This document shows, piece after piece, positions 44,451-53,550 of a stretch of DNA of 64,000 bases (position 1 is its first letter; each line of letters begins with the position of its first letter). The translations under genes and the position numbers were made by a program. Below the pieces are notes generated by a model. The model made no database searches. It was not told where the DNA came from and saw only the letters and a program-made list of their open reading frames with translations. Origin of the DNA: JAWKUK01 sp964402175 (GTDB lineage: Bacteria; Planctomycetota; UBA1135; GCA-002686595); contig CAYOBN010000004.1 of NCBI GenBank assembly GCA_964402175.1, positions 1 through 64,000 on the forward strand, read 5' to 3'.

Positions 44451-46586
44451 ATGAAGACCATTCTTGCCGTCGCCGTCGCTGGCCTCAGCGCCCTCTTCTC
44501 CGCGCCGACCTCCGCCCAGACCACGTGGTACGTGGATGTCGCCGCCACTGCGCCCGGCCTCGGGACCCAGGCTGCGCCGTACGCGAGCATCCAGTACGCC
44601 ATCGACCAGGCCGCGACCGTCGCGGGGGACACGTTGAGCATCGCGGCGGGGACGTACAACGAGAGCATCGACCTGCGCGGCAAGTCGCTCGTCCTCGACG
44701 GCAGCAGCGCGGCGACCAAACCCGTGCTCGATGGTGCAGGAACCAGCCGGGTCGTGCGGCTCGCGACGGGTGAGGGGCCCACCACGCTCCTGCGGGACCT
44801 CGTCCTGCTCCGCGGGAGCGCGGGCCAGGACACCGGTGGCTGCATCCTCTTGGATGGCGCCAGCGCCACGTTCCAGCGAGTCGAGGTGCGCCTCGGTGTG
44901 GCGCGCCTTGGAGGCGGCGCTGCCGTGCGCAACGGCATCGGTCGCTTCGTCGATTGCACCTTCGAAGGATGTCGAGCCGAGCTCGGCGGCGCGCTCGCTG
45001 TCGAGCAGGGCGCCGTCGCGCTCGTCGATGGCGAGCTGCGCGCCAACCGTGCTACGGGCGGCTCCGGCGCCAGCGCGGAAGGCGGCGCGGTCTACGTCGA
45101 TACGTCGGGGGCGCTGGTCGTCGATCGCACCCGTTTTGTCGCCAATCGCTCGATCGGTGGTTTCGGCGGCGGCGGCGGCGCCGTGCGTGTGACCCTCGCT
45201 GCGCTGCCCTCCGTGGTGCGCGATGCGTGGTTCGAAGGCAACGCGCCGGGAGATGGCTTCCTGGTCGGTTTCGGTGGCGCGGTCTGGGCCAGCGGCCCGT
45301 TCGAAGCCGAGCGCACGACGTTCATCAGGAACGGTACGCCCGCTGAGTTCGACAGCACGCTGCGCGGCGGCGCGGGGCGCGGCGGGACCTACCGCGACTG
45401 CACCTTCCTGCGCAACGGCGCCCAACTCGGCGGAGGCCTCGCCGATGCGACCGCGTTCACGTCGACGTTCCTCAGCAACACCGCGTGCGCCGACGGCAGC
45501 GGCAATGGCGGCGGCGCGTTTGCCGCGTCGCTGACCGATTGTGTCCTCGTCGACAACTGGACGTGTGGGGACGGCGGTGGCGCGCATACGGCGTCGATCG
45601 TAGGCGGTCGGATCGAACTCAACCGCGCATTTGCGACCCTGCCTGGTGTCGGCGGACTCGGAGGCGGTGTCTTCCGCGGCGACGTCACCGGTGCCCTGCT
45701 GCGCGGCAACGAAGCCATCGGCTCGGGCGGTTGGCCGAGCGAAGGGGGTGGCGCTCACACGGCGACGCTCAACGCCTGTGTCCTCGTCTCGAACCGCGCG
45801 GACCGAGGGGCGGCTTACGCCGGCAGCGCCTTCGGGCCCCCGGTGGTCCATTCACGGCTGTCGCTCGTCGGTAACAGCGCGCCGAACACGGGCGACATCG
45901 TCACGCGTGCGGTGCTGCGCAACACGCTCGTGTGGCACAACTTCGGGCCGATCGTCGGGCCGTTGGCGACCTTCGAATACTGCAATGTGCAGGTCCCTGT
46001 CGCTGGGACCGGCAACCTCTCCACCGATCCCCTGATCTTCGCGCGCTCGGGCGCGGATGTGCGACTGCGAGCCGGGTCCCCGTGCATCGATGCCGGCGAC
46101 CCCGCTGCGCCGCTCGATCCGGACGGGAGCCGCGCGGACATCGGTGCGCTGCCCTTCGATCCGAGCTGGTCTTCGGGGAACGGCAACTACTGCCTCCCGA
46201 GCCGCGCTGCAGGTTGCCTCGCCCAGATCAGCGCAGTGGGAGCCGCGTCGCTCTCCAGCCCGGTGCCCGTCGAGGTCATGGGGACCGGAATGGAGCCGGG
46301 CCAGCCAGCGATCTTGTTGATCGGCCTGGCGCCGAACGCGGCGCGCCTCAGCGCGCCTGGCTTCGATTCCGTCACGATCTGCGTAGGGGCCCCGTTCGTG
46401 CGCGGCCCCGTGCAGTTGATCTCGGCAGGTCCGCCCTGCAGTGGTACCGCCGTGCAGCCGCTCTCGGGAGCGTTCCTCGGGAATCTCGGCGCGACCCCCG
46501 GCAGTCGTGTGCACGCGCAGTTCTGGTTCCGTGCGCCGTTTGCGACCGCTCTGACCGACGCGATCGATATGCTCGTCGTGCCGTGA
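44451..46586 (+). CDS. Secreted right-handed beta-helix protein
   Basis: A 711-aa exported protein. The signal peptide runs to about residue 22 (SAPTSAQ). Residues about 25-560 form a parallel beta-helix: WYVDVAATAPGLGTQAAPYASIQYAID is the classic start of DUF1565-type pectin-lyase-fold proteins, and glycine/alanine-rich turns such as GGGAFAASLTDCVLVDN recur each coil. The end of the helix reads GSPCIDAGDPAAPLDPDGSRADIGA. The last about 135 residues, starting NGNYCLPS, form a separate beta domain that also ends the protein encoded at 58594-59604. No catalytic residues are evident, so a binding or surface role is likely. The ATG at 44451 gives the signal peptide at the right place. Confidence 0.85.
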   Translation: MKTILAVAVAGLSALFSAPTSAQTTWYVDVAATAPGLGTQAAPYASIQYAIDQAATVAGDTLSIAAGTYNESIDLRGKSLVLDGSSAATKPVLDGAGTSRVVRLATGEGPTTLLRDLVLLRGSAGQDTGGCILLDGASATFQRVEVRLGVARLGGGAAVRNGIGRFVDCTFEGCRAELGGALAVEQGAVALVDGELRANRATGGSGASAEGGAVYVDTSGALVVDRTRFVANRSIGGFGGGGGAVRVTLAALPSVVRDAWFEGNAPGDGFLVGFGGAVWASGPFEAERTTFIRNGTPAEFDSTLRGGAGRGGTYRDCTFLRNGAQLGGGLADATAFTSTFLSNTACADGSGNGGGAFAASLTDCVLVDNWTCGDGGGAHTASIVGGRIELNRAFATLPGVGGLGGGVFRGDVTGALLRGNEAIGSGGWPSEGGGAHTATLNACVLVSNRADRGAAYAGSAFGPPVVHSRLSLVGNSAPNTGDIVTRAVLRNTLVWHNFGPIVGPLATFEYCNVQVPVAGTGNLSTDPLIFARSGADVRLRAGSPCIDAGDPAAPLDPDGSRADIGALPFDPSWSSGNGNYCLPSRAAGCLAQISAVGAASLSSPVPVEVMGTGMEPGQPAILLIGLAPNAARLSAPGFDSVTICVGAPFVRGPVQLISAGPPCSGTAVQPLSGAFLGNLGATPGSRVHAQFWFRAPFATALTDAIDMLVVP

Positions 46587-46608
46587 GCGTCGAGCGACGG
46601 CCTACCCG

Positions 46609-47094
46609 ATGCAGCGCTTCTTTCTGCTCCTCGCGGCCGCGTTCGGCCTCTACTTCGGCGGCCGCTGGCTGCACCGCGCCTTCAGCTCCGATGAGTCGCT
46701 CATCCGCGCGCAGCTCGAGCGCATGGCGGGCGGCGTCGACGACGGCTCGATCCCCCGCATCCTCGGCGGGTTCGATGCCGAGCGCTACGTCGACACCACA
46801 TCGGGGTTCCGCACCGAAGAGCTGCGCAGCGCGCTGCTGTACCTGTTCTTCCAGCAGCGCATGGACCTCGAGGCCGAGTTCGATCCGGCGGATGGCATCG
46901 AGCTCACCATCGACCCGGACGCCGATCCGCCACGCGCCACCGTACGCTTTCATTGCATCATCGAAGAGCGTCTGCCCGACGGCACCAGCCGGCCCTGGTG
47001 GGACCTGCGCGGCGTCGGCGAGATGGAGCGCCGCGGAGGCGACTGGCGTTTCGTGCGCTCGTCCGAGGTCGACCACTCGACCCGCGTCCGCTGA
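46609..47094 (+). CDS. Hypothetical membrane-anchored protein
   Basis: A 161-aa protein of unknown function. A hydrophobic N-terminus (about residues 4-18) acts as signal anchor. The remainder, rich in alternating charged residues with ATVRFHCIIEERLPDG and WWDLRGVGEMERRGGDWRFVRSSEV, could form a small cystatin or NTF2-like fold, as that last strand pattern resembles such folds. It follows the beta-helix gene by 22 bp on the same strand and may be cotranscribed. The gene starts at a plausible ATG with no clear Shine-Dalgarno sequence. Confidence 0.6.
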   Translation: MQRFFLLLAAAFGLYFGGRWLHRAFSSDESLIRAQLERMAGGVDDGSIPRILGGFDAERYVDTTSGFRTEELRSALLYLFFQQRMDLEAEFDPADGIELTIDPDADPPRATVRFHCIIEERLPDGTSRPWWDLRGVGEMERRGGDWRFVRSSEVDHSTRVR

Positions 47095-47105
47095 GCGGCC
47101 GAGAC

Positions 47106-47957
47106 CTACGGCGCTCGACCTTCCACCGCGACACTCTCCCAGGCGTGGCGCGGCGCATCGACTGCGAGCTCGGGCAAGACGGACTCGCGATGCCCGCGTT
47201 GCTCTACGCTGTGGAAGCCGACGGTCGTGAGCACCTCTCGCAGCAGCGCGCCATTCCAAACCGATCGGTGAGCGTGGTTCTGGGTCAGGTAGGAGAGCGC
47301 CTCGGGCAGGCTCTGGAAGCGTGCGAGCTTCGGTTCCTCTGCGCGGTCGGTCTCCCAAGCGAGATAGCGATCGAGTGATGGGACGATCACCCGGAGCGTC
47401 CCGCCCGAGCTCATGATTCGGCGCACTTCCGCGAAGAGGCGCAGGTTCTCCGAGTAGGACAGGTGCTCGTTGGTGTGTTCGAGCAACACACCGTCGAAGA
47501 CTCCATCGTCGCAGGGCAGCGGGTGCGTCAGGTCCACGGTCCAGTTGGGTCGCGGACCCCGCGAGAGGCGCTGCCACGGCCGGAAGAAGTCGGCGTTGAC
47601 CCAGCCTTCGAAGATGCGTGTGCCCGCACCGAGATGGAGCAGGCGCAGCCCGCTCGCATGGACGATGGACGGCGGTCTGCGCCGCGCTGCCGGTCGACCG
47701 AGCCAACCCATGAGCGACCAACCCGCGGCTCGGATCCAAGAGTCGAGCCGCGAGCGCTCGAGCTCGGCGAACCGCGCAGTGAGGCCCGCCACCGGGTCCA
47801 GCGGCGCGCTCTTCGGGGCGGGGTCCGACTCCCGGTTGGGGTGGACGTCGAGCAGCGGCGGGGGCCCGTTCGGGGCCGGCGCGGGCAGGCGGCCCGTGGG
47901 CCGCGAGCCGCGCGGGATGAGCGTGATGGGCTCACGCGGGTTGCGAGTCGGTTGCAT
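47106..47957 (-). CDS. SAM-dependent methyltransferase-like protein
   Basis: A 283-aa protein with a class I methyltransferase core. Motif I appears as LRLLHLGAGTRIFEGWVNADFF, the acidic follow-on as VDLTHPLPCDDGVFDGVLLEHTNEHL (typical of SAM methyltransferases of the type-11 family) and the following strand as GGTLRVIVPSLDRYL. The N-terminal 80 residues are proline- and arginine-rich and low-complexity and may not be needed. The target is unknown; the EHTNEHLSY block is seen in enzymes near surface-glycan genes, although none is next to it here. The start at 47957 is the last ATG before the frame runs into the divergent region. Confidence 0.75.
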   Translation of the reverse strand: MQPTRNPREPITLIPRGSRPTGRLPAPAPNGPPPLLDVHPNRESDPAPKSAPLDPVAGLTARFAELERSRLDSWIRAAGWSLMGWLGRPAARRRPPSIVHASGLRLLHLGAGTRIFEGWVNADFFRPWQRLSRGPRPNWTVDLTHPLPCDDGVFDGVLLEHTNEHLSYSENLRLFAEVRRIMSSGGTLRVIVPSLDRYLAWETDRAEEPKLARFQSLPEALSYLTQNHAHRSVWNGALLREVLTTVGFHSVEQRGHRESVLPELAVDAPRHAWESVAVEGRAP

Positions 47958-48098
47958 GTTGGGGGAGCCCTCCGGCGGGGGAAGACCCGCCAGGCGCGGG
48001 ATCGACAGGAAGCGCCTGGGGCTTGAGCGCCCGCGCCTCGACGCGATGACCGAACGGTCTGGAATCCGGCGGCCCTCGGAGGGCGAACCCCCGCCGCG

Positions 48099-49217
48099 AT
48101 GTCCGCAGAGCTCCTCGCCCTCCTGGCGCTCGCCGTCGCGTCGCAAGATCCCGTGCCTGCTCCCACCTCGGAGGTCGGCACCGGTTCCCTGACCCTCGAG
48201 CTCGCGGAGCCCATCCGCGAGGGCACGCTGCGCGTGGGCCTCCACTCGAGCCCCGCGACCTTCGGCGGCGGCCGACCCGACGTGGGCGCGGTCTTCAAGC
48301 CTGGGGAGCCGCTGGTGCTCGAAGGTGTGCCTGCGGGCGACTACGCCCTCGTCGTGCACCACGACGTCGACGGAGACGGGACCCTCGCGCGCAACTTCCT
48401 CACGATCCCCACCGAGCCGCTCGGCTTCGCGCGCGGTTATCAGCCCCGCGGGCGGCCCCTCTTCGAGCGCACGCGCATCACGCTGCGACCCGGTGAAACG
48501 CTGACGGAGGAGGTCCTCCTACGTTCGCCCCTCGGCGACATCGGAGCGATCGGCGTCGGGGTCGGCGCCGTCGTCCAGGGGTTGCCATACCGCGGCGCGT
48601 CGGGTGCGTTGATCCAGCCGATCCCCGTGGTCACCTACCTCGGCCGCGATATCGCGGTCTTCGGGCCGCAGCTCCAGTACTCCGTCGCACGCTGGGGAGC
48701 GACGCAGCTCGCAGCGACCGTCCGCGCGCGGTTTCCGGCGTACGAAGAGCGCGATGCCGAGGTGTTACGTGGGCTGGGGGACCGTGACCTCGTGGGGCTC
48801 TTCGGAGCGCAAGCCGACCTGGACCTGGGTTCGGATTGGATCCTGCGGCTCGGCTACGAACACGATGTCTTCGACACCGTCGGCGGCGGCGAGGCTACGG
48901 CGGCGCTTCGGCGCCGCATCGATCGGGGCGCGTTCTCGTTCACTCCCTCGCTCGGTGTGCGCTATACCTCGCGGGACTTGGTCGCGCACGACTTCGGCGT
49001 GCCGACCCAGTTTGCGACGAGTGAGCGCCCCGCGTATCAGCCGGGTGACGCGCTCGCGCTGGAGCTCGCGCTCGGGACTCGGGTCGAGCTCTCGGAGCGC
49101 TGGCAGCTCCTTGTGAACATCACCGCGCAGCGCTTCGACGCCGAAGTGACCGATAGCCCGCTCGTGGAAGACGACTTCCGCATCAGCGGGATCATCGGCC
49201 TGGTCTACACCTTCTGA
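48099..49217 (+). CDS. DUF2141-MipA/OmpV fusion outer-membrane protein
   Basis: A 372-aa exported protein with two domains usually found apart. After a signal peptide (about residues 1-16), residues about 28-131 match DUF2141: GTLRVGLHSSPATF, the strand LEGVPAGDYALVVHHDVDGDG and the TIPTEPLGF ending are the family landmarks. From about residue 149 to the end lies a MipA/OmpV-type outer-membrane barrel: GVGVGAVVQGLPYRGASG is the typical start, and alternating strands end in the terminal phenylalanine of IIGLVYTF. The two halves are in frame without a linker gap. MipA-like barrels anchor murein enzymes in proteobacteria; the role here is unknown. It overlaps the stop of the convergent threonine synthase by 13 bp. 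Confidence 0.82.
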   Translation: MSAELLALLALAVASQDPVPAPTSEVGTGSLTLELAEPIREGTLRVGLHSSPATFGGGRPDVGAVFKPGEPLVLEGVPAGDYALVVHHDVDGDGTLARNFLTIPTEPLGFARGYQPRGRPLFERTRITLRPGETLTEEVLLRSPLGDIGAIGVGVGAVVQGLPYRGASGALIQPIPVVTYLGRDIAVFGPQLQYSVARWGATQLAATVRARFPAYEERDAEVLRGLGDRDLVGLFGAQADLDLGSDWILRLGYEHDVFDTVGGGEATAALRRRIDRGAFSFTPSLGVRYTSRDLVAHDFGVPTQFATSERPAYQPGDALALELALGTRVELSERWQLLVNITAQRFDAEVTDSPLVEDDFRISGIIGLVYTF

Positions 49218-50392
49218 GCCGTCGCCGCGGCCATCGCTTCCGGCGATTTGTACGCCGCGCCGCACGCAAACAGCACCACGTCTTCGTTGGGCTGGATCCA
49301 GCCGCTTTGCACGAGGGCCTCGAGCGCGCCGATGCAGCAGGCAGACTCGGGCCCGAGCAAGATGCCCTCCGTCGACGCCGCTCGACGCATCCATTCGCCG
49401 ATTCGGTGCTCTTCGACGGCGTACGCTGTGCCCTGCGATTCACGGATCGCGTCCAGGATCATGAAGTCGCCGACGGCGACGGGCACCCGCAGGCCGCTCG
49501 CGATCGTCGCGGCTCCGCGGAACTCCTCGGCGAAGCGCTCGCCGCGCTCGAACGCGCGCGGGATCGGCGCACAGCCCGACGACTGCACCGCGACGAAGCG
49601 CGGCATACGGTTGTCATCGAGCCAGCCGAGCGTGCGCAGCTCTTGGAAGGCCTTCCACATGCCGACGAGGCCGGTCCCGCCGCCCGTCGGATAGACGATG
49701 ACATCGGGCAGCCGCCAGGCGAACTGCTCCGCGAGCTCCAGGCCCATCGTCTTCTTGCCTTCGAGCCGATACGGCTCCTTCAAGGTCGACATGTCGAACC
49801 AGCCGTGCTGCGCGCAGCCTTCGCGCACGAGGCGACCGCAGTCGTGGATCAGGCCATCGACGAGCACCACGTGTGCGCCGGCGAGCTCCGCCTCCATGCT
49901 ATTCACAGCGGGTGTATCGCGCGGCATGAAGACGTGCGCTTCGAGGCCAGCTCGCGCGGCGTACGCTGCCATCGCTCCGCCGGCGTTGCCTGCCGTCGGG
50001 ATCGCGACCGCGCGCACGCCGAGCGCTTTCGCCATCGAGATCGCGACGGCCTGACCGCGGCTCTTGAAGCTGCCCGTGGGGAGCTGCCCCTCGTCCTTGA
50101 CCCAGAGCCGCGTATGTCCGCACGTCGCCCCGAGACGCGGCGTCTCGAGGAGCGGCGTCATGCCCTCGCCGAGGGTCACACGGTCACGCGGATCCTCCAG
50201 CGGAAGCAGCTCTTCGTACCGCCAGAGGTCCGGCCGGCGCGTGCGGAACACATCACGATCGACCGAGCGTCCGACCGCGTCCAGGTCGTACCGGACAACG
50301 AGCGGCCGGCCTGCGTGCAGCGTCTGGAGCCGACGGGCTTCATAACGCGTGCCGTCCAGCGCGCTCTCCAAGTGGGTGACGAACGAGGCCAT
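49205..50392 (-). CDS. thrC: Threonine synthase
   Basis: A 395-aa PLP enzyme of the tryptophan-synthase-beta fold that converts O-phosphohomoserine to threonine. The start of the catalytic region is LGEGMTPLLETPRLG, the PLP lysine is Lys110 in TGSFKSRG, and the PTAGNAGGAMAAYAARAGLEAHVFMP block and the TGGGTGLVGMWKAF glycine loop that binds PLP phosphate are typical. The N-terminus has the short zinc-ribbon-like region reduced to a few residues. Cys or Thr residues required for a regulatory domain are absent, which fits the short microbial form. No other threonine-pathway gene lies nearby. The ATG at 50392 was chosen because a few codons upstream only extend into the intergenic region. Confidence 0.9.
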   Translation of the reverse strand: MASFVTHLESALDGTRYEARRLQTLHAGRPLVVRYDLDAVGRSVDRDVFRTRRPDLWRYEELLPLEDPRDRVTLGEGMTPLLETPRLGATCGHTRLWVKDEGQLPTGSFKSRGQAVAISMAKALGVRAVAIPTAGNAGGAMAAYAARAGLEAHVFMPRDTPAVNSMEAELAGAHVVLVDGLIHDCGRLVREGCAQHGWFDMSTLKEPYRLEGKKTMGLELAEQFAWRLPDVIVYPTGGGTGLVGMWKAFQELRTLGWLDDNRMPRFVAVQSSGCAPIPRAFERGERFAEEFRGAATIASGLRVPVAVGDFMILDAIRESQGTAYAVEEHRIGEWMRRAASTEGILLGPESACCIGALEALVQSGWIQPNEDVVLFACGAAYKSPEAMAAATAQKV

Positions 50393-50477
50393 ACCCGAGC
50401 AACGTACCACGGATCCGCGTCAGGTTCCGCGGTGTCCGCGCGGTGTTGCCTTCGCGCATGGTGCGCGAGAGTGGCCA

Positions 50478-51878
50478 TCACTTCCCGGTCTGGAACGTGA
50501 TCACGCAGGGCTCCAGGACGACCCCGTCGGCGCTCTTGAAGCCGCGGTGGCGCGGGCTGTTCAGGCCGATGCGGTACGTCCTGCCCGCTTCGAGCTCCAT
50601 CGGGATCGTCAGGATGCAGCGCGTGGCATCGAAGCGGGGCGGCCCAGTGAACTTCGGCACGTCGGCGGGGTCGCCGGTCAGGGACCACGAACCCGTGTGC
50701 ATGGCGCGATCGAAGGTCAGCGTCAGCTCGGTCGTGCCGATCGGGACCGCGAGCTCACCGTCCGACGGCTGGCTGCTCACGAGCCGGGGCGCGGCGGCGA
50801 GCTCGCGCTCGAGCCGCTCTGCTTCTTCTGTCAAGGCCGCGGCGATCGCGGGGATCAAGGCGTCGAAATCCGCCGGCTGATCGCCTTCACGTTCGCGGTT
50901 CGCCAGCAGCCCGGCGACGCGCGGGACCCAGTCGAAGTGGGCGCGCACTTCCTGTTCGGCTTGGGCGTCTCCCGCCGCTCGACCTTCGGTCTCCGTGCGG
51001 CAACACACGACGACCGCGCGTACGAAGGTCTCGTACAGCACCGTGCGCCCGTTTCCGTACGCCTGCGCGCGCATCACTTTGGCGCGCACCTTGAAGAGGC
51101 GCTCGCCTGCGGGCAGGAGCGCGGCGCTGAAGCGATCGACGATGGGGTTCGTGTAGCTATGGCAGAGCTCGTGCACGAAGAGCGGCAAGTAACTCTCGCC
51201 GAAGACGGGCAGCCCCTCGGTGTCCCAACTCCAGCAGCCGAAGATCGGGGTCAGCTCCTCCGGCTTCCCATCGGGATACCGCACACCGACGCCATAGTTG
51301 CCACCGCCGCAGAGGAGCCCCGGAATCGCGCGGCACGTGGCGCCCACGCGCTCGCCGAAGAAACCGTCGAACCAGGGCCGGGCGCGGCTGTCCGCGAGGC
51401 AGGCCGCGAACCGCTCTTCGATCGCCCGGAAGCGCTCGCTCTGCGCCGCGAAGAACGCGGTTGCGTCGCCCTGTACGGCGAAGTCGCGCAGCAACACCAC
51501 GAAGTCACGGGCGCGCGCACCGCCCCAGCGAGCATCCAGCCGGCCACCGAACGGCGTCGGGTCGAGCTCGAACGGGACGAGCTCGTCGAGCTCGGGCAAC
51601 GGCCCCAAATGCACGGCGAGGCTCGCGATCGCGTCGTAGCCCACACCGTCCTCTGCGCGGAGGCGCTTCAGGTGCTGCACCGCAGGATGGTCCCGCAGCG
51701 CCGCGAAATGGGCTTCGATCGCGCTCGCGTAAGGCGACTTCGAGTTCGCCATGGCGTACTCGCGAAAGCCCGCGAAGCGGGCCACCAAAGAGACGAGCTC
51801 GACCTCGGGGTCGACGGTGACGGAGACCGCGGTCGCGGTTTGCAGGGGGACACAGAGCGCAGCGATCGTCAGGAGCAC
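50478..51878 (-). CDS. DUF4932 metalloprotease-like protein with Big_5-like domain
   Basis: A 466-aa exported protein. I prefer the GTG start at 51878: it is preceded by AGAGGA at a good distance and gives a clean signal peptide. An ATG at 51911 is the alternative and would lengthen the N-terminus by 11 residues. The DUF4932 region carries the zinc motif HELCHSYTNP (His236, Glu237, His240), as in this family of gluzincin-like proteases. The last about 100 residues form an Ig-like Big_5 domain (ELTLTFDRAMH, LEAGRTYRIGLN). Its substrate is not known. It is divergent from the TlpA-like gene across 271 bp. Confidence 0.8.
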   Translation of the reverse strand: MLLTIAALCVPLQTATAVSVTVDPEVELVSLVARFAGFREYAMANSKSPYASAIEAHFAALRDHPAVQHLKRLRAEDGVGYDAIASLAVHLGPLPELDELVPFELDPTPFGGRLDARWGGARARDFVVLLRDFAVQGDATAFFAAQSERFRAIEERFAACLADSRARPWFDGFFGERVGATCRAIPGLLCGGGNYGVGVRYPDGKPEELTPIFGCWSWDTEGLPVFGESYLPLFVHELCHSYTNPIVDRFSAALLPAGERLFKVRAKVMRAQAYGNGRTVLYETFVRAVVVCCRTETEGRAAGDAQAEQEVRAHFDWVPRVAGLLANREREGDQPADFDALIPAIAAALTEEAERLERELAAAPRLVSSQPSDGELAVPIGTTELTLTFDRAMHTGSWSLTGDPADVPKFTGPPRFDATRCILTIPMELEAGRTYRIGLNSPRHRGFKSADGVVLEPCVITFQTGK

Positions 51879-52149
51879 GGGGATGTCCTCTCTCAGGCAG
51901 CCGCACGGCATCCTATCCGCGCTCTCTGTCAGAGCCTCGTCGCGCCGGTCTGTCATCTGGATCGGTCGTTCCGAGATCGTGGGCGAGCTCGCGGCGCACC
52001 GCTCACAGACCGGCGCGCAGGTGCCCCGATTCCGGCACGCGACGTCCGGTCCGCGCGTTCCTGTCACGAATGGAGGCGATGCGCTCCGCATCGTCCGATC
52101 CGGTCTCGTTCAGCGCGGCCCAGACGGTCGATCCCGTCCCTACACTGCC

Positions 52150-52638
52150 ATGTCCTGGTCCCTTCGGCTCACGGGTCTCGTCTGCATCCTGCTCGCGGCG
52201 CGGTCGTTCGTCGATGGCCCCAAGGTCGGAGTGCCCGCGCCGGAGCTGAGCGTGGTCGGACTCGTCGCGGCGCCGCCTGATGCGCGCGCGGAGCTGAGCG
52301 CTCTGCGTGGCCGCGCGGTCGTCGTCGAGTTCTGGACGACGTGGTGCGGCCCGTGTGTGGACGCGATTCCACACCTGAACGAGGTCGCGGCGGCATGTGC
52401 GAGTGCACCGGTCACGTTCATCGCGATCTCGGACAAGGACCCGCAAGTCCTGCGGGACTTCCTCGCCACCCACGAAATGCGCACCTGGGTCGCCAGCGAC
52501 CCCGACGGCAGCACGCGTCACGACTACGGCGTGCGTGGATATCCGACCGCGGTGCTGATCGGTCCGGCCGGGACCATCGAGTGGACGGGACACCCGCTGA
52601 GGCTCGATGCGCAGCGGATCCTCGCGACGGTGCGCTGA
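52150..52638 (+). CDS. TlpA-like thioredoxin-fold protein
   Basis: A 162-aa exported thiol oxidoreductase. The redox motif is FWTTWCGPC with Cys66 and Cys69. It follows an N-terminal signal anchor (about residues 5-20) and a strand of ELSALRGRAVVVEF type, and the fold ends with GYPTAVLIGPAGTIEW, the cis-proline loop seen in TlpA/ResA proteins. Such periplasmic enzymes reduce disulfides, for example in cytochrome c maturation. No cytochrome-assembly gene is adjacent. The start was set at 52150 because the frame upstream is arginine-rich shadow sequence. The esterase gene ends five bases after its stop, convergently. Confidence 0.87.
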   Translation: MSWSLRLTGLVCILLAARSFVDGPKVGVPAPELSVVGLVAAPPDARAELSALRGRAVVVEFWTTWCGPCVDAIPHLNEVAAACASAPVTFIAISDKDPQVLRDFLATHEMRTWVASDPDGSTRHDYGVRGYPTAVLIGPAGTIEWTGHPLRLDAQRILATVR

Positions 52639-52642
52639 GCGC

Positions 52643-53512
52643 CTAAGCCCCGAGCGCGTGCCGCAGAAGCCGCGGAAGTCGCGCGCGCCAACTGTCTTCG
52701 TTGTGCAGCCCTTCGACCGGAACGGCGAGCACTCGCTCGCCTCCGCGATCCGCGAGCGCCTTGAACAGCTCGTTGCAATGCTCGCGGATCGGCGGCTGCT
52801 CACCGTGTCCGATGTCGGCTGCGATGCGCCCGTGCACCGCCCCGCGCTCGCGCACGAGGCGCGTGAGGAAGCCATCGTCGATCCAAGCAGAAGGCGACAG
52901 AGCGACAGCCGCACCGAACACGTCCGGGCGCGTCAAGGTCGCATACAGTGCCGAGATGCCGCCGATGGACGTGCCGACGACGATCCGATCCGAGGGGGCG
53001 TTCGAGAGCGGGATGTGCCCGAGCGCGCCCTGCACCGCGGGAAGGACCTCGTGCTCGACGAGGTCCAAGTACGCGTCACCGAGCCCGCCGAACTCGACCT
53101 CGCCGAGCCGTGCACGGATCGGCACGTACTGGTCGGCGCGCGAGCTCGCATGGACCCCGACGGCAACGACGACCGCGGGCCGGACAGCGCCCTCGCACAG
53201 GAGTCCGTCCATCACACGATGGAGCTGGAGCGTTCCAGACTGGTGCAGCGGGGAGACGGCGCGGTGGTTCGAGGGTTCGAACGCTTTGTGCCCGTCGTTG
53301 ACCAAGACCACCGGCAACGGCTCCGTCCCGCGCAGGCCCGCTGCAGGGACGTAGACCCGCAGGGGACGGATGCCCGGGAGCCGGCGGCCCTCGATGATGA
53401 GGTTCTCGATCTCACCGCGCTGCTCGTGTGGCAGCGCGAGCGCGTGGAACTCGGGGCGCTCGTCGGGCGCCCCGATGGCGCTCGGGGAGGCGTGCGGGAC
53501 GCGACAGGGCAT
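52643..53512 (-). CDS. Alpha/beta hydrolase, putative esterase (Fes/EstD type)
   Basis: A 289-aa alpha/beta hydrolase of the putative-esterase family related to enterochelin esterase and S-formylglutathione hydrolase. The nucleophile elbow is VVGTSIGGISALYA with Ser182, the strand PVVLVNDGH lies where family members have PLLYLNDGQ, and a late GLHNEDSW provides a likely catalytic His. The substrate cannot be inferred. No signal peptide is evident. It is divergent from the caspase-fold gene by 38 bp. Confidence 0.8.
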   Translation of the reverse strand: MPCRVPHASPSAIGAPDERPEFHALALPHEQRGEIENLIIEGRRLPGIRPLRVYVPAAGLRGTEPLPVVLVNDGHKAFEPSNHRAVSPLHQSGTLQLHRVMDGLLCEGAVRPAVVVAVGVHASSRADQYVPIRARLGEVEFGGLGDAYLDLVEHEVLPAVQGALGHIPLSNAPSDRIVVGTSIGGISALYATLTRPDVFGAAVALSPSAWIDDGFLTRLVRERGAVHGRIAADIGHGEQPPIREHCNELFKALADRGGERVLAVPVEGLHNEDSWRARLPRLLRHALGA

Positions 53513-53550
53513 CGCTGGTGACTCTACATCGGCTCGCGGAGGAGGGGAGG

